The notes below the pieces were generated by a model. The model did not search any database. It had not been told where the DNA came from and saw nothing but the letters and a program-made list of their open reading frames with translations. A stretch of 64,000 nucleotides of DNA from a virus. Positions 51,851-60,086 of the stretch are shown piece by piece (position 1 is the first letter of the stretch; each line of letters opens with the position of its first letter). The stretch lies in IMG/VR virus record IMGVR_UViG_3300035698_021037, positions 1-64,000 of that record; one strand, 5' to 3'. The translations under genes were made by a program, and so were the position numbers.

Positions 51851-54800
51851 TTATCCAAAGGTATACTTGGTATCGCCTTGTTTGAAGCCTTGAGACATCA
51901 GAGCTACCTTATCGGCGGTATCGGCAGTGTTTTTGACGATTAGAGCCAGCTTATCATCTACGGACGATCCACCTCCCATTGAGGCTCCAGTAGTTGAAGG
52001 GGTAGCTTCGGGAGCGTCCTTAGTAGCTGCAAAACCTCTATACTCCGTCTCTTTTTCTTTCTCTTTTTGTTCTTTAGCTTCTTTTTCTATTCTTGCAGCA
52101 TTCGTTTGCTTCATCGTCAGTTCTTCTGGGCCACTTACCTTCTTCGTGTCTCGCTTCTTATCTGCTTCCGTCGCTTTACGTGTTTCGACAGCGCGATTAG
52201 TTTCTTCTTTTACTTCTTCAACATCTCCAGGAGCAGTACCCTTTTTCCAGGAAGCTTGACCAAAATATCCCGCAGCCGCATTAGTAGCTATTTCAAGTTG
52301 ACGCGCTGCTTCGTTACGTTTAGTAACCAAGTCTTCTGGTACTTTTTCGCCAGTTTCCCGCATCTTTAATACACGTTGCGAAACTTTTGAGTAGGTGTCG
52401 CGTGTGCTAAAGTAATCCTGAATAGCATCTCTAGCGCGACCGGCCGATTCCGCGTTACCTCCACCCTTATAAATGCGGTTCATGATTTCTTGTGTACCCG
52501 CATTTCGAAGATCTAAAGGCTCTGAGTCACCACCAATTGAAGCAGCGCCTAGCTTTCTAATCTGTTCCGACACCGCGTCGGAAGAGGCCATAATGTGTTG
52601 TTGCGCTGTTTTTTTACCCGCAGCGTGTTCGGCTTCTACAATCTGTGCTTTAATATCAGCTCTTTTTCCAGGATCTTTTTCTTTGGCCAGCTCACGATTT
52701 AATCTTATGACTCCGGGATCTGTTTCTTTCAGTTGTGATACGAGGTCCTCTTGTCTATCCAAATCTTCTTTGGACAACTCCCTACCCTGGCGCTGAAGAC
52801 GACGTTCACGATCTTCAATCTCCTGCAAATCTCTTGCGTTTCTCTGTACCACAGAAGATCGTCCTTGAGCGTCCCTCAATCCAGATAGCTCTGCAGCTTC
52901 CTGCGCCGTATTCCACGACGTAGCTCTTTTTTGATCACGATCCCTGACTGTCTTTAACAAAGTAGCGCGTTCCGCTGCAGCTTCTGGACTATCTGCAAAA
53001 AGCCTTCTTTTGTTCTCTTGGAAAGTTGCCTTCGCTTCGTCGTCGAATGAAGCCAGCTTCTCAAGCTCATTTAGATAGGTTTTCTGTTGACGAGGATCAG
53101 ACATTGAATAAGCTGTTGCAAGCTGTTCCTTTAGTATATCGTCGATCTTAACGCCGCCATTACCCCTAAGCAGCGCATCTTTCGCTGCTTTTTTGAGGGG
53201 TGTTCCTGTTGGGCTCGCCATGAAATCAAAGACACGTTCAAGAACTCCGCGTTGGTCTGTCGAAGCTGGAATAGCCGCTTCAAGCGCCCGCTGAATATCT
53301 CCACGAGCTTCGGCGGTCCTTCGTAAATCCATTGTTCCGCCAAGAAATGACTTTCCGTCTTTCTGTAGCTGACTCCAATAAAAGCCGGCCTGTTGCGTGT
53401 TTCCTGTAGCGGTAATCCATTGACGAGCGAATCCGTTAGCTAGTTGACGTGTTCTGTAGTCAAACTGTTCCTTGCCCATCTGTGAGATTGTAGCTGCTTT
53501 AGCATCCTCGGCATTCATGGTTCTACCATACCGTGCTTCAAGTCTAGTTCGAGTTTGTATGAGCGCGCGGTCTTCGCTGTTATAAGCTTCTGAACCCATT
53601 TGCTCTATAGTAGCGGCGTTACTAGGGTCAGCGGAATCAAGCCTGGGATCCGCTGCACGAAGCGCAGCCATTCGCGCGTTTACATCATTGGGATTTATGA
53701 TATTTGGATTATCCTTTGTGAGCTGATCAAAATATCTGTCCTGGCGGTTTTGCGCTTCATCCGCACTCATCCCATGAGTTACCCCGGCCATCTCATTGAA
53801 AAATTTGTCGTTTCGAATAAGGCCACGAACTCCTACCTGTTTACTATTCATTAAGTTCGCTACTTGAATATCTCGTACTACTCCCGCGCCTCCCAGGTCC
53901 TTCGCATACTTATTCAAAGCAAGAGGATCGCGTTTCAACGCTTCGATAGCGTCCGACCCTACAGCTCTGCGCATCGTTTTCCATGCTTCCTGACTCTCCA
54001 TCTTTCCAAGAGCCGAGTTTACACGCTCAGAATCTCCGGATTTGAGATCTTCAATAATACTCATTGCATCCATCTGCGATTCATTCATCGGCCCACCGCC
54101 GCCAAGAATCTCCTTTTGTACGTAACCCGCGACTCCCATGAACTTCATTGTCTGAGAATTGGCTGCGGCGAATCCTGAATGCATCGCGGTTTGAGCGTAC
54201 TGAGCGTCATCCATTCCTCTCCAACCAGCCGCAGAGCGTCCGCCTCTCTTATAGTTGTTCAGCATCATGGCCGAATCAATACCTATCTCTGCGCCGAGAG
54301 GCCTATAGGCAACACCAGCCATTGCTCCTTGTTGCTGTCCAATAAGAGCCGCCTGCTGCAATCCGGCTCCGCTAATACCACTCATTGTCGACATTTGTTT
54401 GATGCGTGAAGTAAAGGATCGAAGCTGAGACGGATCCATTCCAGAGGCTGCGCCACCCGTAACATCATCCATCGTTTTGATAACGTCCGCCATGGGACCA
54501 AAAACGTCTTTCAAGCTGCTGGCGACTTCCGCCCATTCCGCTGTTTTGCGCATGATACTTTCTGTACGAGCGCGAGTCTTCGCAGCAGATTTTCCTCCAG
54601 CGTCTAACTCACCAAAGATATCTTTACCTTCAGATATAGCCGCGAGGTTACGAGCTTCATTTGAACTTCTACCTAGGCTAAAAGGATTGATTCTGTCTTC
54701 TTGCTCCGCCCGACTCATACCCTGAAGACTTCTTTCACCGAGCTGTCTCTGAGCTTCAGTTGTAGCCGCCATGTCTGACATTCTTGCCGGAAGCATTCCT

Positions 54801-55414
54801 TTTCTGCCCATGCTCGACATAAGACTTGTGACGTCTGGGGCGGTTAGATTTGAAAATGGTGAACGATTTTGGCCATCTGGAAACCAATTGTCTAGAACGC
54901 CACCCATGATATTTGTGACGTCCCTAGCGGCTGGAACGGATCCCATAGGCATTCTCATTTGTTGCGCCTGATACACCTGCATAGCCATCTTTTGCGCAGA
55001 GGGTCTTCCACCAAGGAAAACAGAGTTATAGGCTTCAGGAAAAGATAATCGCATCGTGTTAAGCCCGTAGGCTTGCGTATCCGTTAAACCTTCCCGCGCA
55101 TAGACACTCGCCATGACCCGGCCACCTTCACGGCTCTGAAACGTGCCTCCCCACTTTTGAGCTACCGTGGGCATGTCATACATGCGCATCATCTGCTGAT
55201 TAATGTCATTTTTAACACGAGTTGCCTGTTGCAGCTCAAGCTCTGCGGCCGGATTGAATGGGGCTCCGATCGGGAAAGCCATATTGTTCCCGGTCATCTG
55301 ATTTACTTGGTTCATAAGCATTGGAAGCGCTTGTTTGACAAACGGGTTGTTCATCAAAGCAGCTAGATCCGGAGGTATATTTCCATAGGCGCTTCCATAG
55401 CCTGTATTTGCCAT
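51851..55414 (-). CDS. Probable tape measure protein
   Basis: 1187 residues, the longest protein in the window after none other in the tail cassette, and mostly helical. It is Met/Gln/Ala-rich at the start (QALPMLMNQVNQMTGNNMAFP), has long charged helical segments in the middle and a Lys/Glu-rich disordered part near the end (EKEAKEQKEKEKETEYRG), finishing with DDKLALIVKNTADTADKVALM. Position after two chaperone-like genes and before hub genes is the tape measure slot. No lysozyme or peptidase domain and no long membrane segment are seen. GAGG precedes the ATG. Confidence 0.65.
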   Translation of the reverse strand: MANTGYGSAYGNIPPDLAALMNNPFVKQALPMLMNQVNQMTGNNMAFPIGAPFNPAAELELQQATRVKNDINQQMMRMYDMPTVAQKWGGTFQSREGGRVMASVYAREGLTDTQAYGLNTMRLSFPEAYNSVFLGGRPSAQKMAMQVYQAQQMRMPMGSVPAARDVTNIMGGVLDNWFPDGQNRSPFSNLTAPDVTSLMSSMGRKGMLPARMSDMAATTEAQRQLGERSLQGMSRAEQEDRINPFSLGRSSNEARNLAAISEGKDIFGELDAGGKSAAKTRARTESIMRKTAEWAEVASSLKDVFGPMADVIKTMDDVTGGAASGMDPSQLRSFTSRIKQMSTMSGISGAGLQQAALIGQQQGAMAGVAYRPLGAEIGIDSAMMLNNYKRGGRSAAGWRGMDDAQYAQTAMHSGFAAANSQTMKFMGVAGYVQKEILGGGGPMNESQMDAMSIIEDLKSGDSERVNSALGKMESQEAWKTMRRAVGSDAIEALKRDPLALNKYAKDLGGAGVVRDIQVANLMNSKQVGVRGLIRNDKFFNEMAGVTHGMSADEAQNRQDRYFDQLTKDNPNIINPNDVNARMAALRAADPRLDSADPSNAATIEQMGSEAYNSEDRALIQTRTRLEARYGRTMNAEDAKAATISQMGKEQFDYRTRQLANGFARQWITATGNTQQAGFYWSQLQKDGKSFLGGTMDLRRTAEARGDIQRALEAAIPASTDQRGVLERVFDFMASPTGTPLKKAAKDALLRGNGGVKIDDILKEQLATAYSMSDPRQQKTYLNELEKLASFDDEAKATFQENKRRLFADSPEAAAERATLLKTVRDRDQKRATSWNTAQEAAELSGLRDAQGRSSVVQRNARDLQEIEDRERRLQRQGRELSKEDLDRQEDLVSQLKETDPGVIRLNRELAKEKDPGKRADIKAQIVEAEHAAGKKTAQQHIMASSDAVSEQIRKLGAASIGGDSEPLDLRNAGTQEIMNRIYKGGGNAESAGRARDAIQDYFSTRDTYSKVSQRVLKMRETGEKVPEDLVTKRNEAARQLEIATNAAAGYFGQASWKKGTAPGDVEEVKEETNRAVETRKATEADKKRDTKKVSGPEELTMKQTNAARIEKEAKEQKEKEKETEYRGFAATKDAPEATPSTTGASMGGGSSVDDKLALIVKNTADTADKVALMSQGFKQGDTKYTFG

Positions 55415-55418
55415 TCCG

Positions 55419-55925
55419 TTATCCTCGCTTCAACTTGCCACGACGCCTAGCGCCCATAATCTTCTTACGTTTTTGATCTCGTGTTTGAATTGCCTCTCTA
55501 AGCCCTTGTGCTACAGTTTTTTGCGATCTATTACGATTTTGAGTATCCTCCAAAATCTTTCGCAGCTTTTTACGATGTTCCTGCGCACGCGGGTTTTTGC
55601 TGACAACTTCCTTTTCTTCCTTCCATGCGTCTGCAAGAGAGTGCATGTTTTCAGGAAGCTGTTTTTCCCACGCGAACCAAGGAACAATATTTTTTGCAAT
55701 CGTATGCGCCATCGTCGCGGATTCCTTTAAGTAGAAATCCGATAACTCCGTTGAATTTGTGACGCTGATGCCAGCCAGGTACTTTTGGTAGCGAAGATCG
55801 TAAACTCGAAGCCATGCCTGATTCTCCAACTCAGCCAGTATAATGCTCTCTTTAGGGTACCACGCGGCGTCATAACGCTGAAACTTTGAGAAGTCTAAGG
55901 CGCCAAGGATATGCGCCCTAGTCAT
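55419..55925 (-). CDS. Tail assembly chaperone-like protein (second of pair)
   Basis: About 168 residues from ATG 55925, which overlaps the stop of the gene upstream (TAATG). The protein is helical, begins TRAHILGALDFSKFQRYDAAWYP and ends in a very basic tail (RDQKRKKIMGARRRGKLKRG). Its frame lies at -1 to the upstream gene and stays open back across a TTTTT run near the end of that gene, so a fused product by -1 frameshift is possible, as in many phage tail chaperone pairs. Position before the tape measure supports that role. Confidence 0.5.
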   Translation of the reverse strand: MTRAHILGALDFSKFQRYDAAWYPKESIILAELENQAWLRVYDLRYQKYLAGISVTNSTELSDFYLKESATMAHTIAKNIVPWFAWEKQLPENMHSLADAWKEEKEVVSKNPRAQEHRKKLRKILEDTQNRNRSQKTVAQGLREAIQTRDQKRKKIMGARRRGKLKRG

Positions 55926-56752
55926 TAAGCAGTTCCACCGCTCTCCCAAAAATCCGAGTCTTGGGCCCTCGATGAGAGAACGTCTACTTCTCCTTCAAAC
56001 TGTTGGTGAACCTGTAACACGGCCTGCAGTAGAGGCTGTGGCCAGTCTTTGGTTTTATTATCAAAAACCCTCGTCAGTAAGGAGCGCGAATCGTCTTCGT
56101 TATATGGCATATAGTCTTTTGTCGCTTGGAGAGTCACGTTTGGGTATACGCTGTCTTTTCCTTCTTTTCTACGAATACCCGCCAGGCTAACTGCTAACTG
56201 ATAGCGCTGGAAAAACCACAGCCACCGCTGCAAGTTGTTAGGATCTGCTCGCTTTTGCTGCGTATCCTCATTCATCTGATCGGAAATCATATCCATCTGT
56301 TCGGTTGTACGTACACGGAAAACGAGGCGTACAGAACCGTCGAAGATCGGAAACTCTTTCTCATAGAGCGTTCCACCAAGCATAGAACGCATGAAAGCCT
56401 TTTTGTCGTGCTCATCAGGATCATAAACAGTAAGCGTTGTATCAAACCCACAACGAGCGCAGATACGACTACCGCCTACGTTAGCGTCCACCGGCTCGGC
56501 AGCGTCCACCGGCTCGGCTACTTCAAGCTTTCCAACGCTTTGAGTTTCTGAAACTTTTTTGGGCTCGTCCCCCTTCTTTTCTTCCAGATTGGCAATACTC
56601 TCTTGAGACACTGTTTCTGCGTCAACAACGCCCACCTCTTTAAAGAACTCGTCATATCGTTGACGATCTTCCGGAGGAAGCTCTGTAATGTCCTGTACGG
56701 GAGCTGTATCTTTCTCAGGTCCAGCCGCCGGCTGAGGAAAATCTTTTGCCAT
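55925..56752 (-). CDS. Tail assembly chaperone-like protein (first of pair)
   Basis: About 275 residues from ATG 56752, with GGAG seven bases upstream; the longer frame to 56794 overlaps the spike gene and lacks a site. The N-terminal ~95 residues are acidic and low-complexity, with an AEPVDA unit duplicated. CARCGF near 100 is half a zinc motif. The rest (FPIFDGSVRLVFRVRTTEQMDMISDQM; LQRWLWFFQRYQLAVSLAGI) has a fold pattern like T4-like or lambda-like tail chaperones. It could bind the tape measure during tail assembly. Confidence 0.55.
   Translation of the reverse strand: MAKDFPQPAAGPEKDTAPVQDITELPPEDRQRYDEFFKEVGVVDAETVSQESIANLEEKKGDEPKKVSETQSVGKLEVAEPVDAAEPVDANVGGSRICARCGFDTTLTVYDPDEHDKKAFMRSMLGGTLYEKEFPIFDGSVRLVFRVRTTEQMDMISDQMNEDTQQKRADPNNLQRWLWFFQRYQLAVSLAGIRRKEGKDSVYPNVTLQATKDYMPYNEDDSRSLLTRVFDNKTKDWPQPLLQAVLQVHQQFEGEVDVLSSRAQDSDFWESGGTA
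56483..56518. repeat. Exact 18-base tandem duplication
   Basis: Two identical 18-base units (56483-56500 and 56501-56518, beginning AGCGTCCACC) lie in frame within the chaperone-like gene and encode two AEPVDA segments. This is a recent in-frame slippage event in a disordered part of the protein. Confidence 0.9.
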
Positions 56753-56765
56753 CGTTTTTCTCCTG

Positions 56766-59429
56766 CTACTGTTTAGTGACGAGATAGTTACCATCGAATT
56801 TCATACTAACCATTTCAGACATCTCATTGTCAAGCGGTTTATTCATAGCTGTTCCTGCGCCGATATCAAAAAGTGACGACGTAAGAAGATCAGAGCCTTT
56901 ATAAGCGTCACCGCGATATACCCATGTTTCATGCCCAGGGTAGGGAAGCGTGTTCAGAAGATTTGGAGACAGCACAGGTTTCTCTTCCCATGTTTGGCTA
57001 GCGGCTCCCGCCCTCTGCAGCTGTTGCCAACGTGGCTCATAGATCACGAAGTCTTCAGCAATCGCATATTGCTCCTCATTACGAAGTGAAAAGCCCAGAG
57101 TCTGAAAGACTGCGATGTTACCGAGCGCTTCATTTCCTTCAGCGAAAGCCGCGTTCTCCTGACTTTTCAGATAGCTTCTGTAGCTGGTCAGATTTTCAGT
57201 TGCCCAGCCTGTCCACTCGGTTAGGTCATACCTATCTGGAAGCGACCCGCCGAAGACGCGACCATGAGTTTTAGCCGATTGAATCAAGTAATGAGCAGAC
57301 ACAGATCCGTGGGTGTAATATCCACGATTAGAGATGGACCATCCGTTATTCAGAATATGCGCGCTACAGATAATAGAGCTTTGCACGATAAGGAACTTAT
57401 TCATATACGTTACGCTGGGATAAAGACAGATAGCATTCGACGATTTAGTGGGTGTATCCGCGCCACGAGACCCACAGAATATCTGTATGGAACTTTTTCC
57501 TACGACTTGAACGCTTCGACCAAATATGATCGTTGAGTTATCGTAACTTCCCAGTGAAAGGTTACCACTAGCTCCCGGAGCCAACGCCAGCTGCATTTCG
57601 TTGCCAAGAACCGCAATCTTACTTTTCGCCGCTTTAATGAGGATACCGGGCGCGTCGACCTCTTCTCCAAGCTTGTTGTCGAAGTTCTCTTTACTCTGAC
57701 GGCCTCGGCTACGACACTCAATAACAATACCACCTGAGCCATTGCAGGTATGTGGATTACCGTTACCGCCCAGCATATGAAGATTACGTTCAGCCTTAAG
57801 CCGCACATCATGTTTTGCCGCTGTGATATCCACGCTGTTTCCCGCGCGTTGAACGATGTCGTGAGGAGCCCAAGTCACAGAGCTACGTCCAGGCATGTAA
57901 AAGAAGTCCAGAGGGGCGGACATGAAAATTGATCCGCCGGTCATCATGATCTGACTACCGTAACCGTCCTCGATCAGAATAGAGCCATCATCCATCTGTT
58001 TAATACAACTTCGAGACATAAAGTACTTGACGGTACCACCCCGCTCGTCGATGTTCAGCTCAACCGACTGTGGCATGGACATAAGAAAACCATTTGGGGC
58101 CCTATTTGCTTCGCTGTGAACAGCGCTGACAGCCGAAACGTTAGCGCTAGCAAAGACTTCGTCCTCACTACAGAAATAGAAGTCCTTTTTATGGCTATTC
58201 AGCCCCTCAACAAAGTACCTATTGAATAGATACGCGTGGTAATCAAATAGCTGCGCCGCGCGCGAAGAGGGCACATCCGCGTCCACGAACTCGAACTCAC
58301 TCTTGGAATACTTATCTCCACCCTGCCAAACGTTGGACGCGCTGTAGGTTCTTCGAGAATCTCCGTCAGGATCATCCGGTTCCGCCAGTTGTTTTGGCAC
58401 AGGGATCAGTGCATATTTCTCAAATGTGATCTCTTTGGCCGATCGAACAGCGAAACGCCCATCGACATGTTTGATGACTTCAAGAAGCCCGGGATAGCTA
58501 ATTGCGTCATTCGAAGACTCAATATCTGGCTTATCTCCGCCCAGTTTAGCGGGTGGCCATGCTATCCATTCGTGTTCCAACTCCCCTAAATATCCGCGAA
58601 GTCGGTGATGTCGCCATATTCCCATCTGATTCGCGTCATCAACGGGCTCTCGGCCCGCATCATCCTTTGAGGGCTCTCGGGACTCAATAGGCGCCGTGGA
58701 GCGCAGACGGGCGCCCAGGGCCTCCCACGGAAGGTGTGTGGACCTCCAAAGGTCAAAAGCCTCCCCCTCATCATCCAGAATGGAATGTTCAAGGAACGCG
58801 TGACGCAAAACGTAATTATAGGCGGTAATCCGCACAAGGTCATCGAGGTGAAACATTTCCAATTTAGCTACATCGCTGGCCTGTAGCTTGAGAAAGAACC
58901 TGCCAAGGAAATACATGAGCCCTAGCTCATTAACATGGCCCCAGTCGCCCGGGAGCAGGTCGTAGGGAGCATGACAACCGTAATTGGCAAGAACGGTATC
59001 CGGATCTTCCAAATCGGAGTTGTAAATAGGTTCTTCGTAGAATCCGCAACGAGAACGAGGAACAACAGCGCTCATGAACGTATTTTCATACGCTCCGGCC
59101 GCATCGGCAAAAGATCCGATGATAAACGCTTCCGCATTGGGCTCGTCGGGAATGAGAAGATAAACACGTGTACCCGGCATATAGGCGCAAAAGTCTGTGG
59201 TACCTATCGAGTGACGTGTTCCTCTACCGAGGGGTCTGGCTATGTATACCTGATTAGTGCCGACGCCTACAGTATAACACTGCAGAATGGGATAAACGTC
59301 GAGGATCTGCCCAAACGTAATCTGGGCCGAGCCTGCGGGGCCGGAACCCGGCTGCGGTACGACGGGGCTTATAGAGTCCGCCGGACTGCCGCCCAGGTCC
59401 CCGAATTTAATAGGTATTTCGGGAGACAT
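56766..59429 (-). CDS. Baseplate spike protein (gp5/VgrG-like)
   Basis: 887 residues. The N-terminal part is an OB-like barrel: FGQILDVYPILQCYTVGV and GTRVYLLIPDEPNAEAFIIGSF (residues about 38-110). A long middle domain follows. Residues about 460-680 contain short repeated strand-turn units (GSILIEDGYGSQIMMTGGSIF; AGNSVDITAAKHDVRLKAERNLHMLGG) as in the beta-helical needle of gp5 or VgrG proteins. The C-terminal 180 residues form a separate domain. It should be the membrane-puncturing centre of the baseplate. Three copies of a six-base unit lie in its ribosome-site region. Confidence 0.7.
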   Translation of the reverse strand: MSPEIPIKFGDLGGSPADSISPVVPQPGSGPAGSAQITFGQILDVYPILQCYTVGVGTNQVYIARPLGRGTRHSIGTTDFCAYMPGTRVYLLIPDEPNAEAFIIGSFADAAGAYENTFMSAVVPRSRCGFYEEPIYNSDLEDPDTVLANYGCHAPYDLLPGDWGHVNELGLMYFLGRFFLKLQASDVAKLEMFHLDDLVRITAYNYVLRHAFLEHSILDDEGEAFDLWRSTHLPWEALGARLRSTAPIESREPSKDDAGREPVDDANQMGIWRHHRLRGYLGELEHEWIAWPPAKLGGDKPDIESSNDAISYPGLLEVIKHVDGRFAVRSAKEITFEKYALIPVPKQLAEPDDPDGDSRRTYSASNVWQGGDKYSKSEFEFVDADVPSSRAAQLFDYHAYLFNRYFVEGLNSHKKDFYFCSEDEVFASANVSAVSAVHSEANRAPNGFLMSMPQSVELNIDERGGTVKYFMSRSCIKQMDDGSILIEDGYGSQIMMTGGSIFMSAPLDFFYMPGRSSVTWAPHDIVQRAGNSVDITAAKHDVRLKAERNLHMLGGNGNPHTCNGSGGIVIECRSRGRQSKENFDNKLGEEVDAPGILIKAAKSKIAVLGNEMQLALAPGASGNLSLGSYDNSTIIFGRSVQVVGKSSIQIFCGSRGADTPTKSSNAICLYPSVTYMNKFLIVQSSIICSAHILNNGWSISNRGYYTHGSVSAHYLIQSAKTHGRVFGGSLPDRYDLTEWTGWATENLTSYRSYLKSQENAAFAEGNEALGNIAVFQTLGFSLRNEEQYAIAEDFVIYEPRWQQLQRAGAASQTWEEKPVLSPNLLNTLPYPGHETWVYRGDAYKGSDLLTSSLFDIGAGTAMNKPLDNEMSEMVSMKFDGNYLVTKQ

Positions 59430-59447
59430 AATTCCAATTCCAATTCC
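59430..59447 (-). repeat. Triple six-base repeat in the ribosome site of the spike gene
   Basis: The minus strand directly upstream of ATG 59429 reads three GGAATT units. The GGA of the last unit is too close to serve as a good Shine-Dalgarno, whereas an earlier one is at a workable distance. Changing the number of units would alter translation without touching the protein. Confidence 0.8.
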
Positions 59448-59458
59448 AAGTCAAAAGT

Positions 59459-59491
59459 GGGAAGGCGGCTGGCGGCGACAGCCGCCCTCCC
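59459..59491 (-). terminator. Terminator-like hairpin before the spike gene
   Basis: Arms 59459-59471 and 59479-59491 give a 13-pair, GC-rich stem around a seven-base loop, followed on the minus strand by ACTTTTG. One pair is G-U only in minus-strand RNA. A second hairpin stands just upstream. It would reduce read-through from the strongly expressed sheath and tube genes. Confidence 0.55.
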
Positions 59492-59492
59492 T

Positions 59493-59536
59493 GGGAGAGA
59501 TCGGAGACCGATGGCTTTCTACCGATAAACTCTCCC
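59493..59536 (-). terminator. Second hairpin downstream of the tail tube gene
   Basis: GGGAGAG (59493-59499) pairs with CTCTCCC (59530-59536), and ATCGG with CCGAT inside it. It begins within ten bases of the tail tube stop at 59543. Tandem with the hairpin at 59459-59491, it probably protects the 3' end of the tube mRNA or acts with it as a terminator. Confidence 0.5.
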
Positions 59537-59542
59537 GTTGGT

Positions 59543-60016
59543 TTAATTGGCCCCCGTCTGATGCAGCTCCAAAAAGGCGAACATGAGCGCCATGTCCTGG
59601 CTAACCACCATATCCGCCGAAGCAACCCGAAAACCGATGCTTGTCAGGACGCATCCGACGCATGCGAGATTGGCGACGTCCGTATTTGAGCAGGGATTAT
59701 CCATCTGGAACCCTACCGTGTTGGACTCGCCAAAGTTCGTCATCGTACAGACATCGCCCAAACGCTCAATAAGAGCGCTGTTGATGGCTTTGGGGCCGAC
59801 AACGGAACCCATCTGCAGGTTGCCCTGTGTACGACCGCCAATGAAATATGAGTTGTTGCTGCCAATTTCCCAGATACGAGAGACTTGCTGAAGATACTGA
59901 ACATTGAGATTCTGCACCACCAGCACGTCGTCGGCGCCGGGAAGGATCAACGCGGAGTTCTCGGCCTTATAGGGTTGACCGATACCCGCTTCCCTACTAA
60001 AAATATCCTTAGCCAT
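59543..60016 (-). CDS. Probable tail tube protein
   Basis: 157 residues, beta-rich, with NLNVQYLQQVSRIWEIGSNNSYFIGGRTQGNLQMGSVVGP as the core strand pair seen in gp19-like tube proteins, and the final SIGFRVASADMVVSQDMALMFAFLE. Size and position directly after the sheath gene are typical. A cysteine cluster (NPCSNTDVANLACVGC) is unusual for a tube. GGAG precedes the ATG and a strong hairpin sits just before that site. Two hairpins follow the stop, as expected for an abundant protein. Confidence 0.75.
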   Translation of the reverse strand: MAKDIFSREAGIGQPYKAENSALILPGADDVLVVQNLNVQYLQQVSRIWEIGSNNSYFIGGRTQGNLQMGSVVGPKAINSALIERLGDVCTMTNFGESNTVGFQMDNPCSNTDVANLACVGCVLTSIGFRVASADMVVSQDMALMFAFLELHQTGAN

Positions 60017-60036
60017 AATTCCTTCTCCTTTTCCAT

Positions 60037-60079
60037 AGGTAGGTCACGTCCCTTACCTGTTGCAAGGGACGCGCTACCT
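60037..60079 (-). promoter_or_regulatory. Leader hairpin before the tail tube gene
   Basis: A two-part stem (AGGTAG/CTACCT outside, nine pairs inside, arms 60046-60054 and 60064-60072) lies between sheath stop and tube start. One pair is G-U in minus RNA and a mismatch in plus RNA. The ribosome site of the tube gene begins just after it and no T run follows, so it looks like a processing or stability element, not a terminator. Confidence 0.5.
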
Positions 60080-60086
60080 TTAGAGG

